The position numbers and the translations under genes are program-made. From Pseudoalteromonas amylolytica (lineage in GTDB: Bacteria > Pseudomonadota > Gammaproteobacteria > Enterobacterales > Alteromonadaceae), in assembly GCF_001854605.1 (NCBI RefSeq), contig NZ_MKJU01000022.1, positions 186,001 through 250,000 of the forward strand: a stretch of DNA of 64,000 nt. The letters are read 5' to 3'. Shown in pieces: positions 7,718 to 17,800 of this stretch (position 1 is its first letter; every line of letters starts with the position of its first letter). Below the pieces are notes generated by a model that did not search any database, was not told the DNA's origin, and saw nothing but the letters and a program-made list of their open reading frames with translations.

Positions 7718-8928
7718 AGTGTTTCCTCCTTATTGGATGCGAATAGTGCGTCAAGTGCTTTTACTGCCTTGGCTTTTGTGATTCTAAGCGTATTGGGAAG
7801 CTTTGCTTCCTTAGGAGGCGGAAAGGCCTGTGGCACATCGACGCTCAACAATGAATCGAAGCGACAGACTATCTCTAGGTTCAAATCGGCAATCTCATCC
7901 GGTGTGAGTTTGAACTTACTAACCAGCGTTTGCGCGTTTTGATACAGGCGAGTTTGAGATTGGTATAGATGATTTTCTAAGTCAGAGATAAGTGCCTTAA
8001 CATCCAGAACGGCGCTGTTGTATGCCTCTCTTGCCTTATCGTCGGCCTTCTTACGAGATTCAAACTCGTCTAAACAGTCCTCAATCAGAACTTCGATTTG
8101 TTCTGTTGCTTCTTCCCTTAAGTCTTCTTTGTCCTCAACCGCTTGCTCTAGGGCTCGATAAAGCGCGCTATAGCCAGGAATTGGATCACTAAAAGCTGTT
8201 CTCGCTTTTACGAACGACAAAAGAGACAAACAGCTTCCAGTAAGAATTAAGAAGATTGCTTCAGGAACATTAAATATGGCCAAGTAACTATCTACTGAAT
8301 GCGTTACCACAAGAGATTCTTGCGAACGCACCAACCCTATCTCTAGGTGAAATAGGGCAGCAATAATGACGAACAACGTCAAGCCAACCTTGGCAAGTGA
8401 TCGATTAAGCCCATAATCACTGGGATCAATCGCATTTTTGCCGTAACTAGAATAGCGCAATACAAAAAAGCCAAACGTTGCGCTAACGGTTACATTTGTA
8501 AAGGCAATAAGCCCTGCAAGTGTCAAGGCATCTACCGGCGATCCAGTTAGATGTGCTGTAGCAAAGAACGATGCATTTAATATACTTTCGCAGCCAGTTA
8601 GTGCAGCAAAAAACAGGAAGTTAAACAAAACGTTAGGCATAGTCGGATCACGTTCTATGCCTAATTCTGTCTTAAAGGTATTTATTTCATTTTGCGCGTT
8701 GTCAATCGCACAAAGCTTGTCGGGTAAATCCTCGGCGGTGCGGGAAAGAACATGATCAATTTCATCTTGTAAACCTGCACTGAAATCAATGCTGTTATTT
8801 TGTTCAGGCTCTAACGTCTCAACTTCTAATAAGCCTTGCTCGACTTTTGCTCGCTTATCCCCCAAGGGGGATAAAGCGCTTTGCCTTAAAGCTTCTATAC
8901 GCTGCTTACAAGCAGTTACATTACTCAT
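7714..8928 (-). CDS. Coiled-coil membrane protein of the transfer module
   Basis: A 404-residue protein. An N-terminal polar helical domain (residues 1-95) is followed by about four membrane segments: NVLFNFLFFAALTGCESIL near 100-120, TLAGLIAFTNVTVSATFGFFV near 135-155, VGLTLFVIIAALFHL near 180-195, and AIFLILTGSCLSLLSFV near 222-238. A long acidic coiled coil (about 255-345) and a Pro/Lys tail complete it. No enzymatic motif is visible. It overlaps the downstream gene by 4 nt and is 22 nt from the gene upstream, so it belongs to the same minus-strand operon as the coupling ATPase. I do not recognise the family. Confidence 0.65.
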   Translation of the reverse strand: MSNVTACKQRIEALRQSALSPLGDKRAKVEQGLLEVETLEPEQNNSIDFSAGLQDEIDHVLSRTAEDLPDKLCAIDNAQNEINTFKTELGIERDPTMPNVLFNFLFFAALTGCESILNASFFATAHLTGSPVDALTLAGLIAFTNVTVSATFGFFVLRYSSYGKNAIDPSDYGLNRSLAKVGLTLFVIIAALFHLEIGLVRSQESLVVTHSVDSYLAIFNVPEAIFLILTGSCLSLLSFVKARTAFSDPIPGYSALYRALEQAVEDKEDLREEATEQIEVLIEDCLDEFESRKKADDKAREAYNSAVLDVKALISDLENHLYQSQTRLYQNAQTLVSKFKLTPDEIADLNLEIVCRFDSLLSVDVPQAFPPPKEAKLPNTLRITKAKAVKALDALFASNKEETL

Positions 8929-8950
8929 AGCATACCTCCTAAAAACGCCA

Positions 8951-9250
8951 TTACGGGCGCTGATATTTTTGGGTTAAAAAATTGAACTCGCGCTCAAGAC
9001 TGGCTTCCCAATCTCCGGCTTCATAGATATGAATTGCTAAACAACAGTCATAAAACTCTGTCGCGTGAAAGACTAAATCTCCTTTGCTAGTTCTAATGTG
9101 AATTTCGGTACTGTCATAGACCGCCGCTGTGATAGTGATACCGTCGTCAAACTCAATTATTTGAGTAAAAGAATCCCCTTCAACATATTCACCAATACTG
9201 CCCAGTTCTAAAGCTTGATGATGGATGGTTTCTACTCGGTCATTTTTCAT
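8951..9250 (-). CDS. Hypothetical first gene of the transfer operon
   Basis: A 99-residue acidic soluble protein (MKNDRVETIHHQALEL...) with a predicted beta-rich centre (FTQIIEFDDGITITAAVYD) and a helical C-terminus. There is no known motif. The ATG at 9250 is used because GGAG lies 6 nt upstream; an ATG five codons earlier lacks this. It is the first gene of the minus-strand operon and faces the divergent gene at 9424 across a 173-bp region that contains a perfect 19-bp palindrome. Function unknown. Confidence 0.6.
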   Translation of the reverse strand: MKNDRVETIHHQALELGSIGEYVEGDSFTQIIEFDDGITITAAVYDSTEIHIRTSKGDLVFHATEFYDCCLAIHIYEAGDWEASLEREFNFLTQKYQRP

Positions 9251-9330
9251 GGTTAGCTCCCGCATCTGGTTGACACGGTTTTTATATCTCGGAAATTCAG
9301 GGCAATACGATGAGGGAAAACGGGGCAGAA

Positions 9331-9349
9331 TTTGGACAACTTGTCCAAA
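9331..9349. promoter_or_regulatory. Perfect 19-bp palindrome, candidate operator
   Basis: TTTGGACAA-C-TTGTCCAAA is a perfect inverted repeat with 9-nt arms and a single central base. It lies midway between the divergent start codons at 9250 (minus) and 9424 (plus). This is the expected placement and size for a dimeric repressor site controlling both the transfer operon and the ankyrin-NTPase pair. The cognate regulator is not evident nearby. Confidence 0.6.
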
Positions 9350-9423
9350 CTGTTAAAAAGCCATTACTATCAGTATTTTATGGTTTTTTCTTGCGCGATT
9401 TTCTTCGTCTGTGATAGGGCTCA

Positions 9424-9771
9424 TTGAGCAAAAAACGAAATAGAAAGTCGAAACTCATGAAAAAAGAGGATAAACCTATTGAGGTTCAAACTGATGGTGA
9501 TAGTGTAACTGTTACATTCAACGGTGCAGGATGGGCACCAGAGCACACTAGACTCTTGGAATTTATATCTGGCCGCAATCACAAACACGGAAAGTCTGGA
9601 ACAGGGTTTTTAATGTCCATGATGGACAGCTATGTAAATACCTTATATCCGAACTCCATTGTGGAGGATGAATACGAAGATATGTTGGATACTGAAAAGA
9701 GAATACTTGATGGTGAAGCCAGAGAGGCCGCAGGACTACCACCTAAAGGACTCAAATTTTACGAGCCTTAA
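9424..9771 (+). CDS. Small protein encoded just ahead of the ankyrin NTPase
   Basis: A 115-residue protein: a very basic start (SKKRNRKSKLMKKEDK), then a beta segment (DSVTVTFNGAGWAPEHT) and an acidic helical C-terminus (EDEYEDMLDTEKRILDGE). The start is TTG at 9424 with AGGG about 4 nt upstream; an ATG at 9457 is the alternative. No family is recognised. It is codirectional with, and 77 nt upstream of, the large ankyrin-repeat NTPase, and starts just after the palindromic operator. It could be a regulator, inhibitor or partner of that protein; this is positional inference. Confidence 0.55.
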   Translation: MSKKRNRKSKLMKKEDKPIEVQTDGDSVTVTFNGAGWAPEHTRLLEFISGRNHKHGKSGTGFLMSMMDSYVNTLYPNSIVEDEYEDMLDTEKRILDGEAREAAGLPPKGLKFYEP

Positions 9772-9848
9772 GGTAAGACGCTTTTGATAGCACTAAGTTT
9801 GTTTCATTTAAAATAGAAAGGGCATAACGGAAATAGGACGCTATATCT

Positions 9849-12800
9849 ATGGGTGTAGGCAGCAATCAACCAGAATTTGAGATTTCAGGTGGACTTCTTG
9901 AACAACTATTTGATGCGGTAATAAACTGTAAAAATGTCGGTGACAAAAAGATATTTTATATAGGAAGTCAGACGTCTATCCAAAATGACGTGACTTACTA
10001 TCAGCTTCGACAAGAAGACATTGTTTGCTTTATTCAAGAACAGCGCAAGCATATTGGTGCAACGCATGGCGCTATAAAAACTGCGATGTCCAGCATCGAT
10101 CCCGATGCAAGTTGGAATACTTTCAGAAATACAGGGGAAGCCTCAGTCACACAAACTGGGGAAGTTCACCATAAAAAAAGTAAACCCCATAGAACTGCCG
10201 CGGCTTTTAAGGCCATCGCGTTATTAACGCCCACCACTCTTCAAAATGTCGTCATTGAGTTCTTTGAATTCTATGAAAAAAATCACCTAAAATCGCGACC
10301 AATTCATGACATTGAAGATAAGATTAGAAACACAATAACGTCCATATATGCTGGTCAGCCCCAACCAAAAGACGCCACACCAAAAGACGCCACACCAAAA
10401 GAGCATAAAGAAAATACACTAGCTCTCAAAACCCCGCTTTTAATTTCAGACGACGACTGGCTCAGCGCTAGTAATGAAACAGCTATCCCCTTTATAGGGC
10501 GCGAAGATGAGTTAAAGGCGCTGAATGATTTTGCCAAAGGCCACCCAAACAAAGGTCAGTTTCAAGTATGGGCAGTGGTAGGCCCCTCTGGTACGGGGAA
10601 AACACGATTGCTTAACCATTGGGCCAATCAAATAAAGCGAGATGGTTGGGCACACATAAAAGTAACACCAGAAACCAAGATAAATTGGCATGGGTGGACG
10701 CCACAAAGTCCGGCAGTTATCTCCATCGATTACCTATATGGCTATGATGAAGAAATTGCATCCATTATATCGAATGCTCAAAAAACGGCCTTCGATCACC
10801 CAGTTAGATTGCTGCTACTCGATCATGCAACCCCCAACAGTATGGAAGCATTATTACGTGATCCTCGTTGGGGCTTTGAGGATAGAGGAGGTGATAACTT
10901 TATCGTGAATGAAAAACCGCTTTTCTATGCACATGCTCCATTAAAGCTTGTGGTGCCTGATGAAGATGATGAAACGCAATTGGCGAAATACGATGAATTC
11001 CTGACACAAGTTATCTGTGCAGTAGTCTACAAGGAAAAAGAAAAACCAACTAATCCAAGTAATGAGCCTGAAATCCGCAATGGGCTAACTTATTTACAGA
11101 CGACCACTGGTGCAAGGCACGCCTTGTTTGCGGCGCTGGTAGGGGATGCTATCAGACGAAAAAAAGAGCATAAAGAAAGCACAGAAGATTACTTTACGTT
11201 TAATCGGCGAGATTTAATTAAACACTATTTTCAAGGTAGCAATCGTCTTACATGGCGATTAAAAGGCAAAGATAAAAAAATGGGCAAATGGGCGGCCTGT
11301 TGTATTGCGGCTGCGACAGCTAAACGCGGCGCTAATTTCAGATCACTCATTCACGCCATGCCTAACTCAGCTTTAGACGCGATCGAAGAAACAGAAAAAT
11401 TTCGAAGCCTCTGTCACAGTGTGGTGTCGGGAAATGATAGCGTCAAACTCAAGCCTTATGAACCTGATATCCTCGGGGAAACCTTCTTCTTACTCTTTCT
11501 AGAACACTGTCTGGATATAGAAGAATACCTGCCAGAATTAATCGTATCGGATAAAGGGGCAGCGAGAGAGCGAAGCGCTATTGAGTTTGTGGCCTTTTTA
11601 ACACGATTAGCGCGCAACCTTTCTAATGATGATCAAAACGCTAGCGTAATCATTCAGTGTTGGGAACAAATAAGTGATCTGCTCCAATCTAAAGCCTTTG
11701 CTAACTGCGCGTTGTTTCGTTGGGCATCATCAATGGCTTGCTTTGAAATCTATTTAACCCTGAAAGGCAAAGGGCTAAGACGAAAAGAAAATACTCTTTA
11801 CATCCGGAACAAAAAGTTAGAAGCAAAAGCAAGTGATTTTTTAAGTCAAGTTAATCCCGACGATCTTTATCAGCCGCCTCTCAATATATTACAAGCAGAC
11901 CATGTATTGGCCGCGTTTGTATATCTCGGTCTTCATCAAGAAAGGGATCAAGAGCCACCCAAACATGTAATTGAACTCACCTCTATTTGGGATGATTTGG
12001 AGGATGATGAATATACTAGCCTGATGCTGGCCATTTTCGCTAACAACTCATTGATTGCTGAAATGCTAATAAATAATGGATCAAATATCATCAAGAAAGG
12101 AGGAGGCGGTTGGACTGCACTAATGTACGCTTGCAGTTATGGCCAGGAAAAGGTTGCGCTGATGCTAGTAGAAAGAGATGCAAATCTGATAGCACAAAAT
12201 AATGAAGGTCGAACGGCACTTATGCTTGCTTGTCGTTATGGGCAAGAAGCGGTTGCGCTGTCACTAGTGGAAAAGGGAGTCGGTTTGGCGGCTCAAGATC
12301 ACGAAAACTGGACAGCTTTAATGGTTGCCTGTCGTTTTGACCAAAAAAGAGTTGCACTGGCATTAGTGGAGGCTAACGCTAATCTGGAAGTAAAAAATAA
12401 TGAAGGCTGGACGGCCTTAATGTTTGCTTGCGACTGTAACCAGAAAGAGTTGTCGCTTCAATTAGTAGATAAAGAGGCAAATTTAGCGGCACAAAACAAT
12501 AAAGGTTGGACGGCGCTAATGATTGCTTGCGATTCCTCTCAAGAAGAAGTTGCGTTAGCGTTAATAGAAAAAGAAGCTAACTTAACTGCTCAAGATAATG
12601 AAAACAAAACAGCGTTGATGCTGTCCTTATCCTGTTTTTGTTATGTGAAAAAAGTGGCATTGGCATTAGTGGAAAAAGACGCTAATTTGGCGGCTCAAGA
12701 CAATATGAACAACACGGCGTTGATGTATGCTTGCTGCCATAGACGAAAAGAAATAGCACTGGCACTAATTGAGAGAGATGCCAATCTGCCAGTACAAAAT

Positions 12801-13118
12801 GATGGCGGTTGGACTGCACTTATGTTCGCTTGTCGGTATGGTCAAAAAGAGGCTGCATTGGCTTTAGTTGAAAAGGATGCGGCTTTGACAGTTAAAGATA
12901 TTAATGGCTCAACAGCACTAATGGTTGCTTCTGCCAACGGCCAAGAAGAAGTTGTTAAAGCATTATTAGAAAAGAAGGTTGACACTGATAGCATTTTTGA
13001 AAAGGACACTGTAAAAGCAACTGCTCTTGGATTAGCAAGAAACGCTGGACACGATGAAATCACTGAAATGCTTGAAGCAGTCGGAGCACTAGAAATCCCT
13101 CCATTTAAACCAGAATAG
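9849..13118 (+). CDS. STAND-like P-loop NTPase with C-terminal ankyrin repeats
   Basis: A 1,089-residue three-part protein. Residues 1-180 are an unrecognised domain ending in a short duplicated linker (PKDATPKDATPK). Residues about 215-480 hold an NTPase of AAA+/STAND type: entry motif FIGREDELKALNDF, Walker A VVGPSGTGKTRLL, and a strand RLLLLDHA at the Walker B position. An all-helical middle follows. From about residue 720 to 1080 there are 11 ankyrin repeats of ~33 residues with the consensus GWTALMxACxxxQxxVALxLVExxANLxAQNNE. Sensor-repeat NTPases of this layout include bacterial NLR-like anti-phage proteins, where repeats sense a ligand and the N-terminal domain acts. Its setting among restriction and nuclease genes fits defence. 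No known effector motif is seen at the N-terminus, so the specific function is open. Confidence 0.75.
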   Translation: MGVGSNQPEFEISGGLLEQLFDAVINCKNVGDKKIFYIGSQTSIQNDVTYYQLRQEDIVCFIQEQRKHIGATHGAIKTAMSSIDPDASWNTFRNTGEASVTQTGEVHHKKSKPHRTAAAFKAIALLTPTTLQNVVIEFFEFYEKNHLKSRPIHDIEDKIRNTITSIYAGQPQPKDATPKDATPKEHKENTLALKTPLLISDDDWLSASNETAIPFIGREDELKALNDFAKGHPNKGQFQVWAVVGPSGTGKTRLLNHWANQIKRDGWAHIKVTPETKINWHGWTPQSPAVISIDYLYGYDEEIASIISNAQKTAFDHPVRLLLLDHATPNSMEALLRDPRWGFEDRGGDNFIVNEKPLFYAHAPLKLVVPDEDDETQLAKYDEFLTQVICAVVYKEKEKPTNPSNEPEIRNGLTYLQTTTGARHALFAALVGDAIRRKKEHKESTEDYFTFNRRDLIKHYFQGSNRLTWRLKGKDKKMGKWAACCIAAATAKRGANFRSLIHAMPNSALDAIEETEKFRSLCHSVVSGNDSVKLKPYEPDILGETFFLLFLEHCLDIEEYLPELIVSDKGAARERSAIEFVAFLTRLARNLSNDDQNASVIIQCWEQISDLLQSKAFANCALFRWASSMACFEIYLTLKGKGLRRKENTLYIRNKKLEAKASDFLSQVNPDDLYQPPLNILQADHVLAAFVYLGLHQERDQEPPKHVIELTSIWDDLEDDEYTSLMLAIFANNSLIAEMLINNGSNIIKKGGGGWTALMYACSYGQEKVALMLVERDANLIAQNNEGRTALMLACRYGQEAVALSLVEKGVGLAAQDHENWTALMVACRFDQKRVALALVEANANLEVKNNEGWTALMFACDCNQKELSLQLVDKEANLAAQNNKGWTALMIACDSSQEEVALALIEKEANLTAQDNENKTALMLSLSCFCYVKKVALALVEKDANLAAQDNMNNTALMYACCHRRKEIALALIERDANLPVQNDGGWTALMFACRYGQKEAALALVEKDAALTVKDINGSTALMVASANGQEEVVKALLEKKVDTDSIFEKDTVKATALGLARNAGHDEITEMLEAVGALEIPPFKPE

Positions 13119-13276
13119 TTTAATGCTACTACTCATAGACTGCATTCAATAGAATGTTAAAAAGCACTATTTACGAAAAATAGCACTAATCTTTCGTTCT
13201 TTCCCAAAATCTTCCCACACATCCTTTAGGTTGCAATTCCCCTAAAACAAAAACCTGTAATAGAAAGGAATGTGTA

Positions 13277-13651
13277 ATGCACACTAAGTCTAAACGTGAC
13301 GTTGTTTTTGTCGCCACTGATCAACAGTTGAATAAAAAAAGTTATTATCGCCGTCTCTGGGTGGCGACTAGAAATATCGATTTACCCCGTCGGTTATGGC
13401 TCGATGAAATAGCAGATACGCTAAGGGATTATCATGGTCTTATCTGTCACTACAATGGTAGGCGTTTCAACGTCCCAGTAATTGATGAAGTTTTTCAAGA
13501 CAGTGATATGCGCTGGCTCAGCTACTTTCTTTCCCCAGACAGCTCTGGACTATCGCCTAAAATGCATGTTCGGAAGCTGGAACGTCTTCGCCTGATCGAT
13601 TTGTATTTTCGCATCAAACATCCTCATATCGCCGATCATTTTGGACGATAA
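13277..13651 (+). CDS. Hypothetical basic protein upstream of the radC-like gene
   Basis: A 124-residue basic protein (MHTKSKRDVVFVATDQQL...) rich in Arg, Trp and Tyr, with no membrane segment. It has no motif I can name. AAAGGAA 7-10 nt before the ATG supports the start. It sits 28 nt before the RadC-family gene and is probably cotranscribed with it. Small proteins of this sort often precede radC-like genes in islands, but no role is established. Confidence 0.6.
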   Translation: MHTKSKRDVVFVATDQQLNKKSYYRRLWVATRNIDLPRRLWLDEIADTLRDYHGLICHYNGRRFNVPVIDEVFQDSDMRWLSYFLSPDSSGLSPKMHVRKLERLRLIDLYFRIKHPHIADHFGR

Positions 13652-13679
13652 TTAAACCTGTTAAAAGAAAGTTATATGA

Positions 13680-14120
13680 ATGTCAGAACAAGATATCATC
13701 ACTCAAGCTATTTCCATCCTAGAAAAACGACTACAAAAGCCAGCTCATGCGATTGAAAGCCCTGCTGATACCGCTCATTATCTCAGGTTACACTTATCAG
13801 AAAAGGAGTATGAATCCTTTTCAGTGATGTTTTTAGATTCTCAGCATCGGTTATTAAGCCTAAAAGAACTATTTAAGGGAACCATCAATAGTGCCCCTGT
13901 CTATCCCAGAGAAGTTGTTAAAGCGGTACTGAGCTTCAATGCTGCGGCTGTTATTTTAGCTCACAATCACCCTTCAGGATTAGCAACACCAAGTAACGCT
14001 GATCACCGTATCACTAACCGTATTAAAAGCGCGTTAGAGTTAATTGATGTTAAAACGTTAGATCACGTGGTAGTAGGCCATGACTCAGCGTATTCGTTTG
14101 CAGAGCATAATCTCATATAG
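13680..14120 (+). CDS. RadC/JAB-domain (MPN+) protein
   Basis: A 146-residue protein consisting almost wholly of the JAB/MPN+ metalloprotease-like domain. It has HNHPSGLATPSNADHRIT near residues 95-112 (the HxH...SxxD zinc motif) and the upstream Glu in the LKELFKGTINSAPVYPREV stretch. It is shorter than chromosomal RadC (about 220 residues) because the N-terminal helix-hairpin-helix part is missing. This is the form carried by many plasmids and integrative elements. Despite the name, a DNA repair role is not proven for the family. The ribosome binding site is weak, so coupling to the gene 28 nt upstream is likely. Confidence 0.85.
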   Translation: MSEQDIITQAISILEKRLQKPAHAIESPADTAHYLRLHLSEKEYESFSVMFLDSQHRLLSLKELFKGTINSAPVYPREVVKAVLSFNAAAVILAHNHPSGLATPSNADHRITNRIKSALELIDVKTLDHVVVGHDSAYSFAEHNLI

Positions 14121-14657
14121 AAGCTCTATTGTGGCAGGGCGCACTCTGCGCTCTACCTCTTCCCATGGTTAACTTTGTTATACCAAACCTAGGCCAATAA
14201 ATATCACTAATAGTGACGTTTACGCTACGCGCAAGCTGTGCAATGTAATACCACTTACTCATTTTTTGCTGAACTAAAGTTCAAAAATGATGTGGTAGTA
14301 CATTGCGCTTGCCAAAGGAGACGTTAACACTCTCCTGTTGGATACCTCTCGTTGTGACGCCGATGCAGCATCTAGCATTTCGATGTCATAAAACGTATCG
14401 CCGTTTCATCACTCACAAATAGGACTAATGCCTGTCCTCCTGACTAATCTTAGCAGGAGCTGAAGTCAGCCCCACCATGGTCAGGTGTACTCCCCTCACC
14501 GCTGCTATGGCCATAGGGCACTTCTTAGCCTTTTGGAAACTCCAAACGCCCTCTAAAATCGCGTAAATTGAGTATTAGCTGTTTAAACATGTGTTTATAG
14601 TTGCTGACTCCTCAATTTTCTCATACCCTACCCATAAATCTCATGGTGGGTAAAACG
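14121..14657. other. 537-bp noncoding region with a 120-bp imperfect inverted repeat
   Basis: No gene is seen between the radC-like gene and the HTH gene. An imperfect inverted repeat spans 14212-14331. Its ends are AGTG/CACT, the main arms are 14231-14254 and 14292-14312 (GCAAGC...GCAATGTA.TACCAC), and the tip is GAAC-TAAA-GTTC at 14271-14282. A second short hairpin, CTCCTG...CAGGAG, lies near 14437-14459. The large repeat could be a miniature mobile element, a structured RNA or a DNA site. The remainder presumably holds the promoter of the restriction-modification operon. Confidence 0.55.
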
Positions 14658-14843
14658 ATGTCTGATGAAATTCTGACCTTGAAAGAAGTTGCTGACTATC
14701 TCAAGTTGGCCGAGAAAACAGCCTATAGATTAGCCTCAGAGGGTAAGCTTCCCGGCTTTAAGGTTGGTGGAAGCTGGCGCTTTAAGGCTGAGGATATAGA
14801 TCGCTGGATAGAAGAAAAAAAGAATAAAGAGACGAATAAATGA
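14658..14843 (+). CDS. Excisionase-type helix-turn-helix protein
   Basis: A 61-residue DNA-binding protein of the excisionase/MerR-like HTH_17 family: LTLKEVADYLKLAEKTAYRL, then GKLPGFKVGGSWRFKAEDIDRWI. This is the complete usual length. The ATG at 14658 is chosen for GGTGGG 7 nt upstream; the frame also opens at 14601. It precedes hsdR by 34 nt on the same strand. Such HTH genes often lead type I restriction-modification operons and may regulate them. It could equally be an excision factor of the island. Confidence 0.75.
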   Translation: MSDEILTLKEVADYLKLAEKTAYRLASEGKLPGFKVGGSWRFKAEDIDRWIEEKKNKETNK

Positions 14844-14877
14844 GTTTTGGGTTTCGAATAAATGTTGGGGCAGATAT

Positions 14878-17800
14878 ATGACTAAAGAACAAGAGATCGA
14901 AAATGCTTTGATTGCTAAGCTTCAAGACCTTAAATATACCTATCGTGAAGATATACGTGACAAGGCCAGCCTTGAGCAGAATTTTCGCAAAAAATTCGAA
15001 GCCCTTAACCATGTTAAGCTTACTGATTCTGAGTTTGCTCGTTTACGAGATGAAATCGTCAATTCTGATGTATTTGTAGCCGCTAAAACACTGCGTGAAC
15101 GCAATACTTTCCAGCGTGAAGACGGTACCCCACTTCAGTACACATTAGTCAATATAAAGGATTGGTGTAAAAACGAATTCGAAGTAATTAATCAATTAAG
15201 GATTAATACTGACAATAGCCATCACCGCTACGACGTTATTCTGTTGATAAACGGTATTCCCGTTGTTCAAATAGAACTGAAAACGCTAGGCCTCACGCCT
15301 CGCCGTGCCATGGAACAAATTGTTGAATATAAAAATGATGTGGGTAATGGCTATGCCAATACACTGCTTTGCTTTATGCAGCTCTTTATTGTAAGCAATC
15401 GCGACAACACTCTCTATTTTGCCAATAACCACAATCAGCACTTCAGTTTTAACGCTGATGAACGTTTTTTGCCAATTTATCAGCTTGCCAAAGAAGACAA
15501 TTCAAAAATCACTCACCTTGACGATTTTGCCGATAACTTCTTAGCCAAGTGTACCTTAGGCCAAATGATCAGTCGCTATATGGTCTTGGTAGCCAGTGAG
15601 CAAAAGCTTATGATTATGCGTCCATATCAAATCTATGCGGTAAAGGCGATTGTCGATTGTATTCATCAAAATCGTGGTAATGGTTATATCTGGCACACAA
15701 CAGGAAGCGGTAAAACTCTAACTTCCTTTAAAGCCTCCACGTTGTTAAAAGACAATCCCGATATTGATAAATGCTTATTTGTGGTAGACCGTAAAGACCT
15801 TGATCGTCAGACACGTGAGGAATTTAATAAATTTCAAGAAGGGTGTGTTGAAGAAAACACCAATACCGAAGCCTTGGTTCGCCGCATGTTATCGGACGAT
15901 TACGCCGATAAAGTCATTGTTACGACAATTCAAAAGCTTGGACTTGCACTTGATGAAAACAGCAAGCGCAATCAACAACATAAACAAAACGGTAAACAAA
16001 CCTACAAAGAGCGCCTTGAGCCACTGCGTGATCAAAGAATTGTATTTATTTTTGATGAGTGCCACCGTTCTCAGTTTGGCGATAACCATCAGGCCATTAA
16101 AACCTTTTTCCCTAAAGCTCAATTATTCGGCTTCACGGGTACGCCTATCTTTGAAGATAACGCGACCTATAAGAAAATTGATGGAACTATAGGTTCATAC
16201 AAAACCACAGAAGATATTTTCCAAAAACAGTTGCATGCATACACCATCACAAACGCGATTGACGACCGCAATGTGCTGCGCTTCCATATCGACTACTTTG
16301 GTGAAAAACCAAAGCTAGAGGATCTTCGTAACTCCAAAGGGCAGAAGAAAACATCAAAACCCAAGCTGCCATCGCCTGAAGCCGTTGTTGGCGAAATACT
16401 TAAAAAGCACGATTCTGCGACCAACCATAGGCGATTTAACGCGATACTGGCTACAGCCTCTATCAACAACGCTATTGAGTACTATCAGCTATTCAAACAG
16501 GCGCAGGCGGCAAAAATGGAGGAAGATGATAGCTACAAGCAGTTGAATATCGTCTGCGTATTCTCACCGCCAGCAGAAGGCAATAAAGATGTGCAGCAGA
16601 TACAAGAAGACTTGCCTCAAGAAAAAGAAGATAACCAACAAGCGCCTGATGAGAAAAAAGCTGCGTTGAAAACTATTATTGCTGATTACAACGCGCAGTA
16701 CGGCACCAACCACACCATAAGTGAATTTGACCTGTATTATCAGGACGTGCAACAACGCATTAAAGATCAGAAGTATACAAACAAGGATTACCCACATAAA
16801 AACAAAATCGATATTGTGATAGTCGTCGATATGTTGCTTACTGGCTTTGATTCAAAATACCTCAATACATTGTATGTCGATAAGAACCTGAAGTATCACG
16901 GCTTGATACAAGCCTTTTCTCGTACTAACCGCGTTCTTAATGATACGAAACCATACGGGAATATATTGGATTTCCGTTATCAAGAAGATGCGGTTAATAC
17001 CGCAATAGCGCGCTTTTCGGGGCAGGACAAAGACCGAGCTAAAGAAATCTGGTTGGTTGACCCCGCTCCACAGGTTATCGAACAGTTAGATTGCGCTGTT
17101 AGTGACCTAGAAAAGTTCATGGACTCTCAAGGGTTGACCTGTACCCCAGCGAACGTAAACAACCTCAAAGGTGATGCCGCCAGAAGCGAATTTATAAACC
17201 GCTTTAAAGAAGTTCAACGTTTAAAAACCCAGCTTGATCAATATACCGACCTAAATGAAGAGCAGGTAGAGAGTGTCAATACATTACTACCCGACGAACA
17301 ATTGAGAGGATTCCGTGGGATGTACCTCGAAACGGCGAAACGCTTAAAGGCTCAACAAGCCAAAGGCAGTAATGACCCTGATGATCCTGTGCAACAGCTA
17401 GAATTCGAGTTAGTGCTGTTTGCTTCAGCTGTGATTGATTACGACTACATCATGAGCTTAATCGCGAAATCTACCGATGACGATAAACCAAGTAAGCATA
17501 AAATGAGCCGCCAACAATTAATCGACTTAATTAGCTCCAGCGCCAATTTGATGGATGAGCGTGATGATATTGTTGATTATATCAACAGCCTGCCAACAGA
17601 TAAAAGCTTGAACGAAAAAGCTATTCGTGAAGGGTATCAAAATTTTAAGGCCGAAAAATCGGCCAAGGAACTCGCCTTAATAGCAGGTAAACACAATATC
17701 GAACATGAAGCCTTGCAAGGTTTCATTGATAATATTTTAGATCGCATGATATTCGATGGCGAACAGCTCAGCGAATTATTAGAACCACTAGATTTAGGGT

